DNA of 64,000 nucleotides from Mesorhizobium huakuii (GTDB lineage: Bacteria > Pseudomonadota > Alphaproteobacteria > Rhizobiales > Rhizobiaceae): NCBI RefSeq assembly GCF_030160235.1, contig NZ_BSNY01000007.1, positions 93,954-157,953 on the forward strand. Direction: 5' to 3'. A program made the position numbers and the translations under genes. Below the pieces are notes generated by a model. That model was not told where the DNA came from, did not search any database, and was given only the letters and a program-made list of their open reading frames with translations. Shown here piece after piece: positions 26,549-35,891 of this stretch (the stretch's first letter is position 1; the number at the start of each line of letters is the position of its first letter).

Positions 26549-28327
26549 TCACGCCCGCGCCGCATCGACGATGCGGAATTGCACCGTGCGGTTGCCGTTC
26601 CAGTAATTGCCCGACAGCGAGCCGGCGACGTGCACGCTCTTGCCCCGGTTCTTGAACAGGAATTCGCCAAGCACCGTATCGACGGCACGAAAGGCGATCG
26701 CCTGGATGCGGCCGCCGCTGTCCGACTGCAATTCGCAGCGTATATGGTTGGTGCCGACCGGCCGGGCGTCGGCCAGCCTGTGGCGCGGCAGCACGAAGAC
26801 TGGCGCGACGTGGCCGGCGCCAAAGGGGCCGGCCTTTTCCAGCGCGTCGAGCAGGCTGAGCGTCGCGCCTTCGGCTGCCAGCGCGCCGTCGATCGCCAGG
26901 CTCTCCTCATCCTGCAGCCGAAACACGTCGGCAGCCGCCCGTTCCTCGAAGAACGCCCTGAGTTCGCCCAGCCTGGCGCGCTCCACGGTGATGCCGGCCG
27001 CCATGCCATGGCCGCCGCCCTTGACGATCAGCCCGGCATCGGCGGCCTCGCGTACCAGCCGGCCGAGGTCGAAGCCCGACACCGAACGGCCCGAACCGGT
27101 ACCGATGCCCACAGCGTTGAAGGCGATGGCGAAAGCCGGCCGGCGCGCATGATCCTTCAGCCTCGAGGCGAGCAGGCCGACAATGCCGGGATGCCAGTTG
27201 TTGCTGGCAGTGACGACGATCGCCGGGCCGCTGCCGCCGGCGAGCTCGGCATCGGCCTCGGCACGCGCCGCGGCCAGCATCTCCTGCTCCATCTGTTGCC
27301 GTTCCTGGTTCAGCCGATCGAGCGTCTCGGCGATGGTCCGGGCCTCGACCGGATCGTCGGTTGCAAGCAGCCGGCTGCCAAGTGCTGCGTCGCCGATGCG
27401 CCCGCCGGCGTTGATGCGCGGCCCGATCAGATAGGCGAGATGGAACGTGCTGATAGGCTCGCCAATGCGCGATACCCGCGCCAATGCGGCCAAGCCTTCA
27501 TTCTTCTGCTGGCGCGCCATTTGCAGCCCTTTGACGACAAAGGCACGGTTGACGCCAGTGAGCGGCACCACATCGCAAACGGTCGCCAACGCAACGAGAT
27601 CGAGCAGCGACAGCAGGTCGGGCGGCGGGACGTCGCTCAGGCCACGCAGGATCTTTGCGGTCTGCACCAGGGTCAGGAACACGACGCCGGCGGCGCACAG
27701 ATGCCCCTGCCCGGAAAGATCGTCGTCACGGTTTGGATTGACCACGGCAATCGCCGCCGGCAACGCGCCGCCGACCTGATGGTGGTCGAGCACCACGACA
27801 TCGGCGCCGGCTTCATTGGCGGCATCGACGGAAATGGCACTGTTGGTGCCGCAATCGACGGTGACGATCAGCGTCGCGCCGCGCGAGACGAGTTCGCGCA
27901 TCGCATCGGGATTGGGACCGTAACCCTCGAAGATACGATCCGGAATATAGATTTCCGACGGTATGGAGAAATGCGCCAGGAACCGCTTCAGCAAGGCCGA
28001 CGAGGCAGCGCCGTCGACATCATAGTCGCCGAAGATCGCCACCTTTTCCCGCGCTATCACTGCCGCGGCAATGCGGGTTGCGGCCTTGTCCATGTCGGTC
28101 AGCGAGGCCGGATTGGGCAGCAGGTCGCGGATCGTCGGGTCGAGGAACCGCTCGGTCTCGTCGGCGGTCACGCCGCGTCCGGCCAGAACGCGCGCGACGA
28201 TGTCGGGCACGCCATGGCCCTGCGCAATGGCAAGCGCGACCATGTCCTGCCGTTCGGTCAGCCGGTGCTCCCATGAGAGACCGGTCGCCGACTGCCTGAC
28301 ATCGAGGAAAAGGCGCCTTTCGCCCAT
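26549..28327 (-). CDS. recJ: Single-stranded-DNA-specific exonuclease RecJ
   Basis: 592 residues from ATG 28327; in-frame codons upstream to 28462 do not look like protein. DHH-family motifs are present: IFGDYDVDGAASSALL near residue 97, VTVDCGTNS and the signature VVLDHHQVGG. The DHHA1 part has the glycine-rich GGGHGMAAGI, and an OB-like C-terminus follows. RecJ degrades single-stranded DNA 5' to 3' in repair and recombination. It lies downstream of glpX on the same strand, an order common in Rhizobiales, with a small DUF6434 gene between. Confidence 0.95.
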   Translation of the reverse strand: MGERRLFLDVRQSATGLSWEHRLTERQDMVALAIAQGHGVPDIVARVLAGRGVTADETERFLDPTIRDLLPNPASLTDMDKAATRIAAAVIAREKVAIFGDYDVDGAASSALLKRFLAHFSIPSEIYIPDRIFEGYGPNPDAMRELVSRGATLIVTVDCGTNSAISVDAANEAGADVVVLDHHQVGGALPAAIAVVNPNRDDDLSGQGHLCAAGVVFLTLVQTAKILRGLSDVPPPDLLSLLDLVALATVCDVVPLTGVNRAFVVKGLQMARQQKNEGLAALARVSRIGEPISTFHLAYLIGPRINAGGRIGDAALGSRLLATDDPVEARTIAETLDRLNQERQQMEQEMLAAARAEADAELAGGSGPAIVVTASNNWHPGIVGLLASRLKDHARRPAFAIAFNAVGIGTGSGRSVSGFDLGRLVREAADAGLIVKGGGHGMAAGITVERARLGELRAFFEERAAADVFRLQDEESLAIDGALAAEGATLSLLDALEKAGPFGAGHVAPVFVLPRHRLADARPVGTNHIRCELQSDSGGRIQAIAFRAVDTVLGEFLFKNRGKSVHVAGSLSGNYWNGNRTVQFRIVDAARA

Positions 28328-28520
28328 TATGCGCTTTGCCAATTCATGGTTGGCCGCACGATAATGCATGTCGCCCAAAAGTCTGCAGCGGTTTCGGGAT
28401 GACGACATGCACAAACGACATCCTGAGGTGCTGCGCGTGAACGCAAGGCGCGTCAGGGCCAAAGACGGGCAAAGCCAGGCGGTTCGCGGCGGGTGGCGTC
28501 GCAGGAGAATTCAAGAAAAA

Positions 28521-28745
28521 CTACGCTTTCCGCTTTTCAGCCTGGCGCCGGATCCATTCGTCGGCGGCGTCCCCCATCGTCTTTTCCCGGCCGTCCTTGA
28601 GCCAGGCCATGAAAGGCCGATCGAACCTGAACGCATCACCGCATGCGTGGGTGAAAAAGCGGCGTGCATTCTGGGTGTTGCGATAGGATTTCGTGATGGG
28701 CGTGGCACGCGAAATCGGATCCGCGTGCCAGTCGAACGCATTCAT
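28521..28745 (-). CDS. DUF6434 domain-containing small protein
   Basis: 74 residues from ATG 28745. The whole protein matches the DUF6434 pattern: FDWHADPIS, then TKSYRNTQNARRFF, FRFDRPFMAWLKD and KTMGDAADEWIRR. These small proteins sometimes sit beside SAP-domain proteins and have no established role. It lies between glpX and recJ. Confidence 0.8.
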   Translation of the reverse strand: MNAFDWHADPISRATPITKSYRNTQNARRFFTHACGDAFRFDRPFMAWLKDGREKTMGDAADEWIRRQAEKRKA

Positions 28746-28817
28746 CGTCAATCCTTGCGCCGCCAGGTTCAGATGCAGCCATGGGCTAGCAACTGCGGCG
28801 CGGCTTAGCAAGCAGGC

Positions 28818-29801
28818 CTAGAACTTATCCAGATCCTGGTGCCGGGCCTTGATCTCGCGCACGGTGCGCGACGACGAACGCAAGACGATCGTATGCGTGG
28901 TGATATAGGTGCGGCCGAACTTGACGCCGGCCAGCATATTGCCATCGGTGACACCGGTGGCCGCGAACAGCACGTCGCCGCGCGCCATGTCTTCCGCATG
29001 GTAGATCCGCTTCGGATCGGAAATGCCCATTTTGGCGGCGCGCGCGACCTTTTCTGGCGTATCGAGGATCAGCCGGCCCTGCATCTGGCCGCCGGTGCAG
29101 CGCAGCGCAGCCGCGGCCAGCACGCCCTCCGGCGCGCCGCCAGTGCCGAGATAGAGATCAATGCCGGTTTCCTCAGGGTCGGTGGTGTGGATGACGCCGG
29201 CGACATCGCCGTCGCCGATCAGCCGGATCGCGGCTCCCGTGGCGCGCACGGCATCGATCAGCTTGGCATGGCGCGGCCGGTCGAGGATGCAGGTGGTGAT
29301 GTCGGACACAGCGACGCCCTTGGCCCGCGCCAGGCTCGCGATGTTCTCGGCCGGCGAGGCGTCGATATCGATGACGCCTTCGGCATAGCCCGGACCGATG
29401 GCGATCTTGTCCATATAGACGTCGGGCGCGAACAGCAGGCTGCCCTTCTCGGCGATGGCGATGACGGCAAGCGCATTGGGCAGGTTCTTGGCGCAGATCG
29501 TCGTGCCTTCGAGCGGATCGAGCGCGATATCGACCGCCGGACCTTTGCCGGTGCCGACCTCCTCGCCGATATAGAGCATCGGCGCCTCGTCACGTTCGCC
29601 CTCGCCGATCACCACCGTGCCCTTGATGGCAAGGCGGTTGAGCTCCTGGCGCATGGCGTCGACAGCGACCTGGTCGGCAGCCTTCTCATCGCCACGGCCG
29701 CGCAGCCTGGCGGCTGCCACGGCGGCCCTTTCGGTGACGCGCACCAATTCCATGGTGAGTATCCGGTCAAGGCCGGCGACGATGTTCTGGGCCACATTCA
29801 T
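28818..29801 (-). CDS. glpX: Class II fructose-1,6-bisphosphatase
   Basis: 327 residues. GlpX hallmarks are VIGEGERDEAPMLYIGEEVG and DIALDPLEGTTICAK near residues 64-104, which hold metal ligands, and the sugar-binding region with YLGTGGAPEGVLAAAALR. It removes the 1-phosphate from fructose 1,6-bisphosphate in gluconeogenesis. It is on the same strand as hom upstream and recJ downstream, a block conserved in Rhizobiales, here interrupted by two small genes. Confidence 0.96.
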   Translation of the reverse strand: MNVAQNIVAGLDRILTMELVRVTERAAVAAARLRGRGDEKAADQVAVDAMRQELNRLAIKGTVVIGEGERDEAPMLYIGEEVGTGKGPAVDIALDPLEGTTICAKNLPNALAVIAIAEKGSLLFAPDVYMDKIAIGPGYAEGVIDIDASPAENIASLARAKGVAVSDITTCILDRPRHAKLIDAVRATGAAIRLIGDGDVAGVIHTTDPEETGIDLYLGTGGAPEGVLAAAALRCTGGQMQGRLILDTPEKVARAAKMGISDPKRIYHAEDMARGDVLFAATGVTDGNMLAGVKFGRTYITTHTIVLRSSSRTVREIKARHQDLDKF

Positions 29802-29944
29802 GTTGGGGAAATCCTCGTTCGCATACCGCCTCCCGCCGGAGGCGCGCCTGTTTTGTCAAACGAGCATGACAACGGCAAGACCTGCCGGACGTTTTATCGA
29901 AAGGCCAGCAATATCAATCGATTGAACCGCATTTCGACATGATT

Positions 29945-29972
29945 GCGGCCCGGTCGGAAACGGCCGGGCCGC
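29945..29972 (-). terminator. Hairpin after the small membrane protein gene
   Basis: A perfect nine-base GC-rich inverted repeat (GCGGCCCGG and CCGGGCCGC) with a ten-base loop, about 30 bases after the stop of the gene ending at 30005. No clear T run follows, so termination efficiency is uncertain. Confidence 0.4.
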
Positions 29973-30004
29973 CGTGAAGACGCACAAAGGGTGGCTCTCG
30001 CGAT

Positions 30005-30172
30005 CTAGAAAACCGCGAGATATCTGAGCAGCGAAATGATGCCGATGATGATGACGATGACCTGCACGATCTGTCGCATCCTGGCGTCGAGCGGCAGGCG
30101 CTGCACCAGATAGAGAACGAGAATGATGACAAGGAATGTGATCAGGATGCCGATCAACATGGATGAAGCCAT
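30005..30172 (-). CDS. Thivi_2564 family small membrane protein
   Basis: 55 residues from ATG 30172, with AAGGAGG five bases upstream. The sequence is almost entirely two hydrophobic segments (SMLIGILITFLVIILVLYLV and IVQVIVIIIGIISLLRYL) joined by a short loop with LPLDARMR. This is the layout of the Thivi_2564-type inner-membrane miniproteins. Its function is unknown. It lies downstream of the ElaB-like gene, which may be its partner in envelope stress. Confidence 0.8.
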   Translation of the reverse strand: MASSMLIGILITFLVIILVLYLVQRLPLDARMRQIVQVIVIIIGIISLLRYLAVF

Positions 30173-30209
30173 GACGCCCTCCTTCAAATGATTTCCTGAA
30201 ACGAGAAGA

Positions 30210-30230
30210 CGAGCCGGCAATGCCGGCTCG
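30210..30230 (-). terminator. Palindrome between the ElaB-like and Thivi_2564 genes
   Basis: A ten-base inverted repeat (CGAGCCGGCA and TGCCGGCTCG) around a single central base, just after the stop of the ElaB-like gene. On the minus strand it is followed by pyrimidine-rich sequence. It may be a weak terminator or a processing hairpin. Confidence 0.4.
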
Positions 30231-30242
30231 ATGCCGGCACGT

Positions 30243-30602
30243 TCAATACCAGCGGCGCGACGTGTCGTTGTTCATCGACTGGCCGACGGCGATCCCGGCC
30301 AGAAAGCCGAGCAGGCCGATCACGCCGATCACGGCTGTCGTGGTGCCCGGGTTTTCGCGCGCGACTTCCGAAACCGCCTGGGCCTGGTTGCGCAGCTGCT
30401 GTGCTGTGCGCGACGCACGCGCCGCGGCCGTATCATAGAAATCCGAGGCCTGCTCGCTGGCGTCATCGAGCATTTCCGCGCCCCGCGCCGAAATGCTCTT
30501 GTTGATCTTGGTGATCTCCTTGCGCAGTTCGGCGATCTGTTTTTCCAGCGTTTTCTGGATGTCGTCTATGCCTGGGCTGTCGGACTTGTTGGTATCGGCC
30601 AT
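30243..30602 (-). CDS. ElaB/YqjD/DUF883-like membrane-anchored protein
   Basis: 119 residues from ATG 30602, with AGGGAG upstream. A long amphipathic, probably coiled-coil part (residues 12-85) is followed by one C-terminal membrane segment with a glycine pattern (AVIGVIGLLGFLAGIAVGQ) and a short polar tail ending RRWY. This is the ElaB/YgaM/YqjD layout; E. coli relatives associate with ribosomes and the membrane in stationary phase. The role here is inferred only from family resemblance. Confidence 0.78.
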   Translation of the reverse strand: MADTNKSDSPGIDDIQKTLEKQIAELRKEITKINKSISARGAEMLDDASEQASDFYDTAAARASRTAQQLRNQAQAVSEVARENPGTTTAVIGVIGLLGFLAGIAVGQSMNNDTSRRWY

Positions 30603-30725
30603 GAAGCGGCTCCCTTGGTTGCTGACCAAGAGAACGGCGCCGCAACGAATTCGTTCCGGCCGGTCATGGCTGAGCGCCATCGGGTCGACCGCAAGGCCGG
30701 CGGGGATTGTTACCCCCGGACGGAG

Positions 30726-32039
30726 TTACCCTGCCCGCTCGATGCGGATGACCTGCGGCTTGTCGGTCAGATGACCGTCCTTGGTTATGCCGTCGACGGC
30801 CTTGCGCACGGCGGCCTCGGTGGTCTCGTGGGTGACGAGGATCACCGTTTTCTGCGCCGCCGCCTCGCCGCTGACCGCATGCTGGACGATCGATTCCAGC
30901 GAAATATCGTTGTCGGCCATGCGCTTGGCGATCGCGGCGAAGACGCCGATGCGATCATGCACCGTCAGCCGGATGAAGTAGCCACCGGCATGGCTGCGCA
31001 TCTGCGCCTTCTTGTAGGGCCTCAGTTCCTTCGCCGGCCGGCCAAAGACCGGACCATGCTGGAAGCCGGGCCGGCTCTTGGCGATGTCGGCGACGTCGCC
31101 GATGACCGCCGAGGCGGTGGCGTTGCCGCCGGCGCCCGGGCCTGAAAGCAGCAGTTCGCCAAGGATGTCGGTCTCGATCGCCACCGCATTGGTGACGCCG
31201 TGCACCTGCGCGATGACGGAGGCGGTCGGCACCATGGTCGGGTGCACGCGCTGCTCGATCCCGCTTTCGGTGCGCTGGGCGACGCCGAGCAGCTTGATCC
31301 GGTAGCCGAGATCGCCGGCCGCGCGGATGTCGGCCTGGGTGATGTTGGAAATGCCTTCCATATAGATGTCGTTGGCGGCGATCTTGGTGCCGAAGGCAAG
31401 GCTGGTCAGGATCGACAGCTTGTGCGCGGTGTCGTGGCCCTCGATGTCGAAGGTCGGGTCGGCCTCGGCGTAACCCAGCCGCTGCGCGTCCTTCAGGCAG
31501 GCATCGAACGAGATGCCTTCGGCCTCCATGCGGGTCAGGATGTAGTTGCAGGTGCCGTTGAGAATGCCGAACACGCGGGTGACCGAATTGCCGGCCATCG
31601 CCTCGCGCATCGTCTTGATGACGGGAATGCCGCCCGCCACCGCCGCCTCGTAGTTGAGCAGCACGCCCTTCTTCTCGGCGATTTCGGCCAGCGCCACGCC
31701 ATGCTTGGCGAGCAGCGCCTTGTTGGCGGTGACGACATGACGGCCAGCTTCGAGCGCCGCCTTGACCGACAGGCGCGCCGGCCCTTCGTCGCCGCCGATC
31801 AGTTCGATGAACACGTCGATCTCGGCGCTCTGCGCCATCTTGACCGGATCCTCGAACCATTTCGCGGCGCTGACATCGACGCCACGGTCGCGTTTCGGGT
31901 CGCGCGCCGAGACCGCCGACACGACAATGTCGCGCCCGCATTGCCGGGTCAGTTCCGCAGCCTTGTCGCGCAGCACGCGCGCCACCGATGCACCGACAGT
32001 GCCAAGTCCGGCAATTCCAACACGCAGAGCTTCAGCCAT
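30726..32039 (-). CDS. hom: Homoserine dehydrogenase
   Basis: 437 residues. The N-terminal NAD(P)-binding motif is GIAGLGTVGASVARVL. The catalytic part contains GILNGTCNYILTRME and EADPTFDIEGHDTAHK. A C-terminal ACT domain starts near residue 350 (YFIRLTVHDRIGVFAAIA), as in feedback-regulated forms. It reduces aspartate semialdehyde to homoserine on the way to threonine and methionine. It starts 38 bases after the aminotransferase gene and is probably cotranscribed with it. Confidence 0.97.
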   Translation of the reverse strand: MAEALRVGIAGLGTVGASVARVLRDKAAELTRQCGRDIVVSAVSARDPKRDRGVDVSAAKWFEDPVKMAQSAEIDVFIELIGGDEGPARLSVKAALEAGRHVVTANKALLAKHGVALAEIAEKKGVLLNYEAAVAGGIPVIKTMREAMAGNSVTRVFGILNGTCNYILTRMEAEGISFDACLKDAQRLGYAEADPTFDIEGHDTAHKLSILTSLAFGTKIAANDIYMEGISNITQADIRAAGDLGYRIKLLGVAQRTESGIEQRVHPTMVPTASVIAQVHGVTNAVAIETDILGELLLSGPGAGGNATASAVIGDVADIAKSRPGFQHGPVFGRPAKELRPYKKAQMRSHAGGYFIRLTVHDRIGVFAAIAKRMADNDISLESIVQHAVSGEAAAQKTVILVTHETTEAAVRKAVDGITKDGHLTDKPQVIRIERAG

Positions 32040-32076
32040 GGAAGGCGACGTCCCTCAAATCAGATCGAATTTTTGC

Positions 32077-33294
32077 TTATCGGTGGGCGGACAGCGGCAC
32101 CACATTGTTGGGCTGCTTGGCGCTGGTCGACAGGAAGCGCTTGATGTTGCGCGCCGCCTGGCGGATCCGGTGCTCGTTCTCCACCAGCGCCAGGCGCACG
32201 AAATCGTCGCCATGCTCGCCGAAGCCGACACCGGGCGCCACCGCCACATCGGCGTGCTCGATGAGCAGCTTGGAGAATTCGAGTGAGCCGAGATGCTTGA
32301 ACGGTTCGGGGATCGGCGCCCAGGCGAACATCGAGGCGGCGGGAGCCGGAATGTTCCAGCCGGCGCGCCCGAAGGAATCGACCATCACGTCGCGGCGCTT
32401 GTGGTAGACCTCGCGCACCTCGGCGATATCGGCGCCGTCGCCGTTGAGCGCATGGGCCGCCGCCACCTGGATGGGCGTGAAGGCGCCGTAGTCGAGATAG
32501 GACTTCACCCGGGTCAGCGCCGAGATCAGCCGCTCGTTGCCGACGGCAAAACCCATGCGCCAGCCGGGCATGGAGAAGGTCTTCGACATCGAGGTGAATT
32601 CGACGCAGATATCGATGGCGCCGGGCACCTGCAGCACCGAAGGCGGCGGGTTGCCGTCGAAATAGATCTCCGAATAGGCAAGGTCGGACAGGATGATAAT
32701 GTCGTTCTTCTTCGCGAACGCCACAACGTCCTTGTAGAAATCGAGCGAGGCGACCAACGCCGTCGGGTTCGACGGATAGTTGAGGATCAGCGCCAGCGGC
32801 TTGGGGATCGAATGGCGTATGCCGCGCTCGACCGCCGGAATGAAGCCGTCATCGGGCTCGACCTGCAGCGAGCGGATGACGCCGCCCGACATGATGAAGC
32901 CGAAAGCATGGATCGGATAGGTCGGGTTCGGGCACAGGATGACGTCGCCAGGCGCGGTGATCGCCTGCGCCATGTTGGCGAAGCCTTCCTTCGAGCCGAG
33001 CGTGGCCACCACTTGCGTGTCGGGGTTGAGCTTCACGCCGAAGCGGCGCTGATAATAGGCGGCCTGGGCGCGGCGCAGGCCGGGGATGCCGCGCGAGGAG
33101 GAATAACGATGCGTGCGCGGATCGCGCACCACTTCGCACAATTTGTCGACGATGGCCTTTGGCGTCGGCAGGTCCGGATTGCCCATGCCGAGGTCGATGA
33201 TGTCGGCGCCGCGCGAACGGGCGCTGGCCTTGAGCCGGTTGACCTGCTCGAAAACGTAAGGCGGAAGCCGGCGGACCTTGTGAAACTCTTCCAT
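32077..33294 (-). CDS. Class I/II PLP-dependent aminotransferase (AlaC or LL-diaminopimelate aminotransferase type)
   Basis: 405 residues from ATG 33294. Fold type I motifs include YSSSRGIPGLRRA, LNYPSNPTA near residue 171, LSDLAYSEI near 202 and the PLP-binding Lys238 in SMSKTFSMPGWR. Proteins of this subgroup, found upstream of hom in many Rhizobiales, are annotated as LL-diaminopimelate or alanine aminotransferases. Both functions would fit amino acid synthesis beside hom; sequence alone does not decide. Confidence 0.92.
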   Translation of the reverse strand: MEEFHKVRRLPPYVFEQVNRLKASARSRGADIIDLGMGNPDLPTPKAIVDKLCEVVRDPRTHRYSSSRGIPGLRRAQAAYYQRRFGVKLNPDTQVVATLGSKEGFANMAQAITAPGDVILCPNPTYPIHAFGFIMSGGVIRSLQVEPDDGFIPAVERGIRHSIPKPLALILNYPSNPTALVASLDFYKDVVAFAKKNDIIILSDLAYSEIYFDGNPPPSVLQVPGAIDICVEFTSMSKTFSMPGWRMGFAVGNERLISALTRVKSYLDYGAFTPIQVAAAHALNGDGADIAEVREVYHKRRDVMVDSFGRAGWNIPAPAASMFAWAPIPEPFKHLGSLEFSKLLIEHADVAVAPGVGFGEHGDDFVRLALVENEHRIRQAARNIKRFLSTSAKQPNNVVPLSAHR

Positions 33295-33339
33295 GGCAGT
33301 TCCAGACAGCAAAAGGGGTATTGGGCGCGCGCTATATAC

Positions 33340-33735
33340 TCATTTGCAGGTAGGGTCGAGGGTGGGATCGCATTTGCCTTCGATCTGCTTCAGCGCCTGC
33401 GGGCCATGTTTCGCGGCCAGCTCCGCCAGTGCCGCCTGGTTGGCGACCGCGGTGCCGCCGCGGCTTTTGGCGCCCTGCGCGTTGCCGTCAGCCTTGAGTT
33501 CGGCGAGCTTGGCGTTCGTCTCGGCTTCCGTAAGCTGCTTGTTCGCCACTTTGGGCGGGATGTTGAGATTCGGAAAGGTGCCGGTATCCTTCGGGCCTGC
33601 ATTCTCGGCCATCGGCACCGGACCGCTGGTATTCGTGCTCGAACACCCGGCGATCCCCACAAGGACGATCGCCGCGCCGATGCGGCAAAACCGTGCGGCA
33701 GCAAAAAAAACAGTCTCGCCAATATTAATCGTCAT
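33340..33735 (-). CDS. Conserved lipoprotein of unknown function
   Basis: 131 residues from ATG 33735. A hydrophobic signal segment ends in a lipobox VGIAGC (Cys30). The mature part is polar and lysine/alanine-rich, with a helical segment (KQLTEAETNAKLAELKADG) and a C-terminal CDPTLDPTCK pair of cysteines. Many Rhizobiales carry such a gene next to phaC, but its function is not known. It is divergent from phaC across 98 bases. Confidence 0.72.
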   Translation of the reverse strand: MTINIGETVFFAAARFCRIGAAIVLVGIAGCSSTNTSGPVPMAENAGPKDTGTFPNLNIPPKVANKQLTEAETNAKLAELKADGNAQGAKSRGGTAVANQAALAELAAKHGPQALKQIEGKCDPTLDPTCK

Positions 33736-33833
33736 ATTGTTTCCTTGGCAGCCGAGGTAGAGCGAGATTGGACCCTGTCGGATGTCCCATGTTAATATGT
33801 CAAGAAAACGCTTCGGGAGGAACCCCGCGAACC

Positions 33834-35669
33834 ATGTCCAAAACACCCGATTCGGGCAAAACGGAAGATGACGAGCCTTCGACCGTCGAGCAATATCTGG
33901 TGAAGGATCCGGAGCGCTTCGCGTTGAACATGGCGCGCATGATCGAGCAGGCCGGCAAGGCGGCGTCCGCCTGGGCCGAACCGCGCGAGCGCGGCGAAGT
34001 GCGCGACCACGTCGCCGAGCCGGTCGTCGACATGGTCAAGACGTTTTCCAAACTCAGCGAATACTGGCTCGCCGACCCGCAGCGCGCGCTCGAAGCGCAA
34101 ACGCGGCTGTTCGCCGGCTACATGACCGTGTGGGCGAACGCCATCCAGCGCGTCAGCCCCAACGCCGAAGGCACCGACGACGCCGTCAAGCCGGAGCGCG
34201 GCGACAAGCGTTTCCAGGACCCGGAATGGGGCCGCAACGCCTTCTTCGATTTCCTCAAGCAGGCCTATCTCGTCACCTCGCGCTGGGCGTCCGAACTGGT
34301 CGAGCACGCCGAAGGTCTGGACGAACACACCCGCCACAAGGCGAGCTTCTACGTCAAGCAGGTGTCCAATGCCATCTCGCCGTCGAATTTCATTCTGACC
34401 AACCCGGAACTGTTTCGCGAGACCGTCGCTTCCAACGGCGAGAACCTGGTGCGCGGCATGAAGATGCTGGCCGAGGACATCGCCGCCGGCAAGGGCGACC
34501 TGAAGCTGCGGCAGGCCGACTATTCGCCCTTCGAGATCGGCAGGAACATCGCCACCACGCCCGGCAAGGTGGTCGGCCGCAGTGATGTCGCCGAGATCAT
34601 CCAGTATGATCCGGCGACCGAGACGGTGCTGAAGCGCCCGCTGCTGATCTGCCCGCCCTGGATCAACAAGTTCTACATACTCGACCTCAACCCGCAGAAA
34701 TCCTTTATCCGCTGGGCGATCGAGCAGGGCCACACCGTCTTCGTCATCTCCTGGATCAATCCGGACGAGCGCCACGGCGCGAAGGGATGGGAAGCCTATA
34801 TCAGGGAAGGCCTGCAATATGGCCTCGACACGATTGAGGAGGCGACCGGCGAGCGGGATGTCAACGCGATCGGTTACTGCGTCGGCGGCACGCTGCTGGC
34901 GGCGGCTCTGGCTCTGATGGCACAGGAAGGCGACGACCGCATAAAGTCGGCGACCTTCTTCACCACGCAGGTCGACTTCACCTATGCCGGCGACCTGAAA
35001 GTCTTCGTCGACGAGGAACAGGTCGCGGCGGTGGAAAAGTCGATGAACGAGAAGGGCTATCTCGACGGCACCAAGATGGCGACCGCCTTCAACATGCTGC
35101 GCTCCGGCGACCTGATCTGGCCCTATGTCGTCAACAACTACATGCGCGGCAAGGATCCCCTGCCCTTCGACCTGCTGTACTGGAATGCCGATTCGACGCG
35201 CATGGCGGCGGCCAACCATTCCTTCTACCTGCGCAATTGCTATCTCGAGAACAACCTCTCGCGCGGCAAGATGGAACTGGCGGGGCATACGGTCTCGCTC
35301 GGCGATATCACCATTCCGGTCTACAACCTCGCCTCGCGGGAAGATCACATCGCGCCGGCGCTGTCCGTCTTCCTCGGTTCGAAATATTTCGGCGGCAAGG
35401 TCGACTACGTGATGGCGGGATCTGGCCATATCGCCGGCGTCGTCAATCCGCCCGCCTCCGGCAAGTACCAGTATTGGACCGGAGGCAAACCGGAAGGCGA
35501 TTTCGGCCAATGGATTGCCAAGGCGGCCGAGCATCCCGGGTCGTGGTGGCCGCACTGGCAAAGCTGGATCGAGGCCAAGGACAACACCCGCGTGCCTGCC
35601 CGCAAACCCGGCAACCATATGAAAACCTTGGGCGATGCTCCCGGCAGCTATGTGAAGGTGCGTGTGTAA
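33834..35669 (+). CDS. phaC: Class I poly-beta-hydroxyalkanoate synthase
   Basis: 611 residues from ATG 33834. The N-terminal PhaC domain is followed by an alpha/beta hydrolase core. The lipase-like box GYCVGG holds the catalytic Cys349, with Asp504 in SREDHIAP and His532 in GSGHIAG completing the triad. Length and architecture are class I. It polymerises 3-hydroxyacyl-CoA into storage PHB/PHA granules. phaA and phaB are not in the window, as is usual for rhizobia where phaC lies apart. Confidence 0.96.
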   Translation: MSKTPDSGKTEDDEPSTVEQYLVKDPERFALNMARMIEQAGKAASAWAEPRERGEVRDHVAEPVVDMVKTFSKLSEYWLADPQRALEAQTRLFAGYMTVWANAIQRVSPNAEGTDDAVKPERGDKRFQDPEWGRNAFFDFLKQAYLVTSRWASELVEHAEGLDEHTRHKASFYVKQVSNAISPSNFILTNPELFRETVASNGENLVRGMKMLAEDIAAGKGDLKLRQADYSPFEIGRNIATTPGKVVGRSDVAEIIQYDPATETVLKRPLLICPPWINKFYILDLNPQKSFIRWAIEQGHTVFVISWINPDERHGAKGWEAYIREGLQYGLDTIEEATGERDVNAIGYCVGGTLLAAALALMAQEGDDRIKSATFFTTQVDFTYAGDLKVFVDEEQVAAVEKSMNEKGYLDGTKMATAFNMLRSGDLIWPYVVNNYMRGKDPLPFDLLYWNADSTRMAAANHSFYLRNCYLENNLSRGKMELAGHTVSLGDITIPVYNLASREDHIAPALSVFLGSKYFGGKVDYVMAGSGHIAGVVNPPASGKYQYWTGGKPEGDFGQWIAKAAEHPGSWWPHWQSWIEAKDNTRVPARKPGNHMKTLGDAPGSYVKVRV

Positions 35670-35891
35670 CGGACTGTAATGTGTGGTGAGTTGACGGCCC
35701 GGTAAAAGCGGGCGAAATGGTGTCGTCAACCACCAAGCGGCCGTAATTCGGCAATCACTGCAAAAATACTTCCAGGCTTGCGGATTTGACACAGGTCTCG
35801 TTTCCGGATCGGAGACAAAGGTAACCTTGGACAGCGACTTCCAGTGCCGCGACAAGGACGTGCCGACCGGACATCGAGGGGGAATTTGACT

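Noticed and set aside
30231-31145. Plus-strand open frame opposite the ElaB-like and hom genes
   Set aside because: Arg/Asp-rich shadow product with no domain; the minus strand carries recognisable genes.
33792-35855. A long minus-strand open frame opposite phaC
   Set aside because: It is a shadow of phaC, which has the full catalytic triad and correct length on the plus strand.
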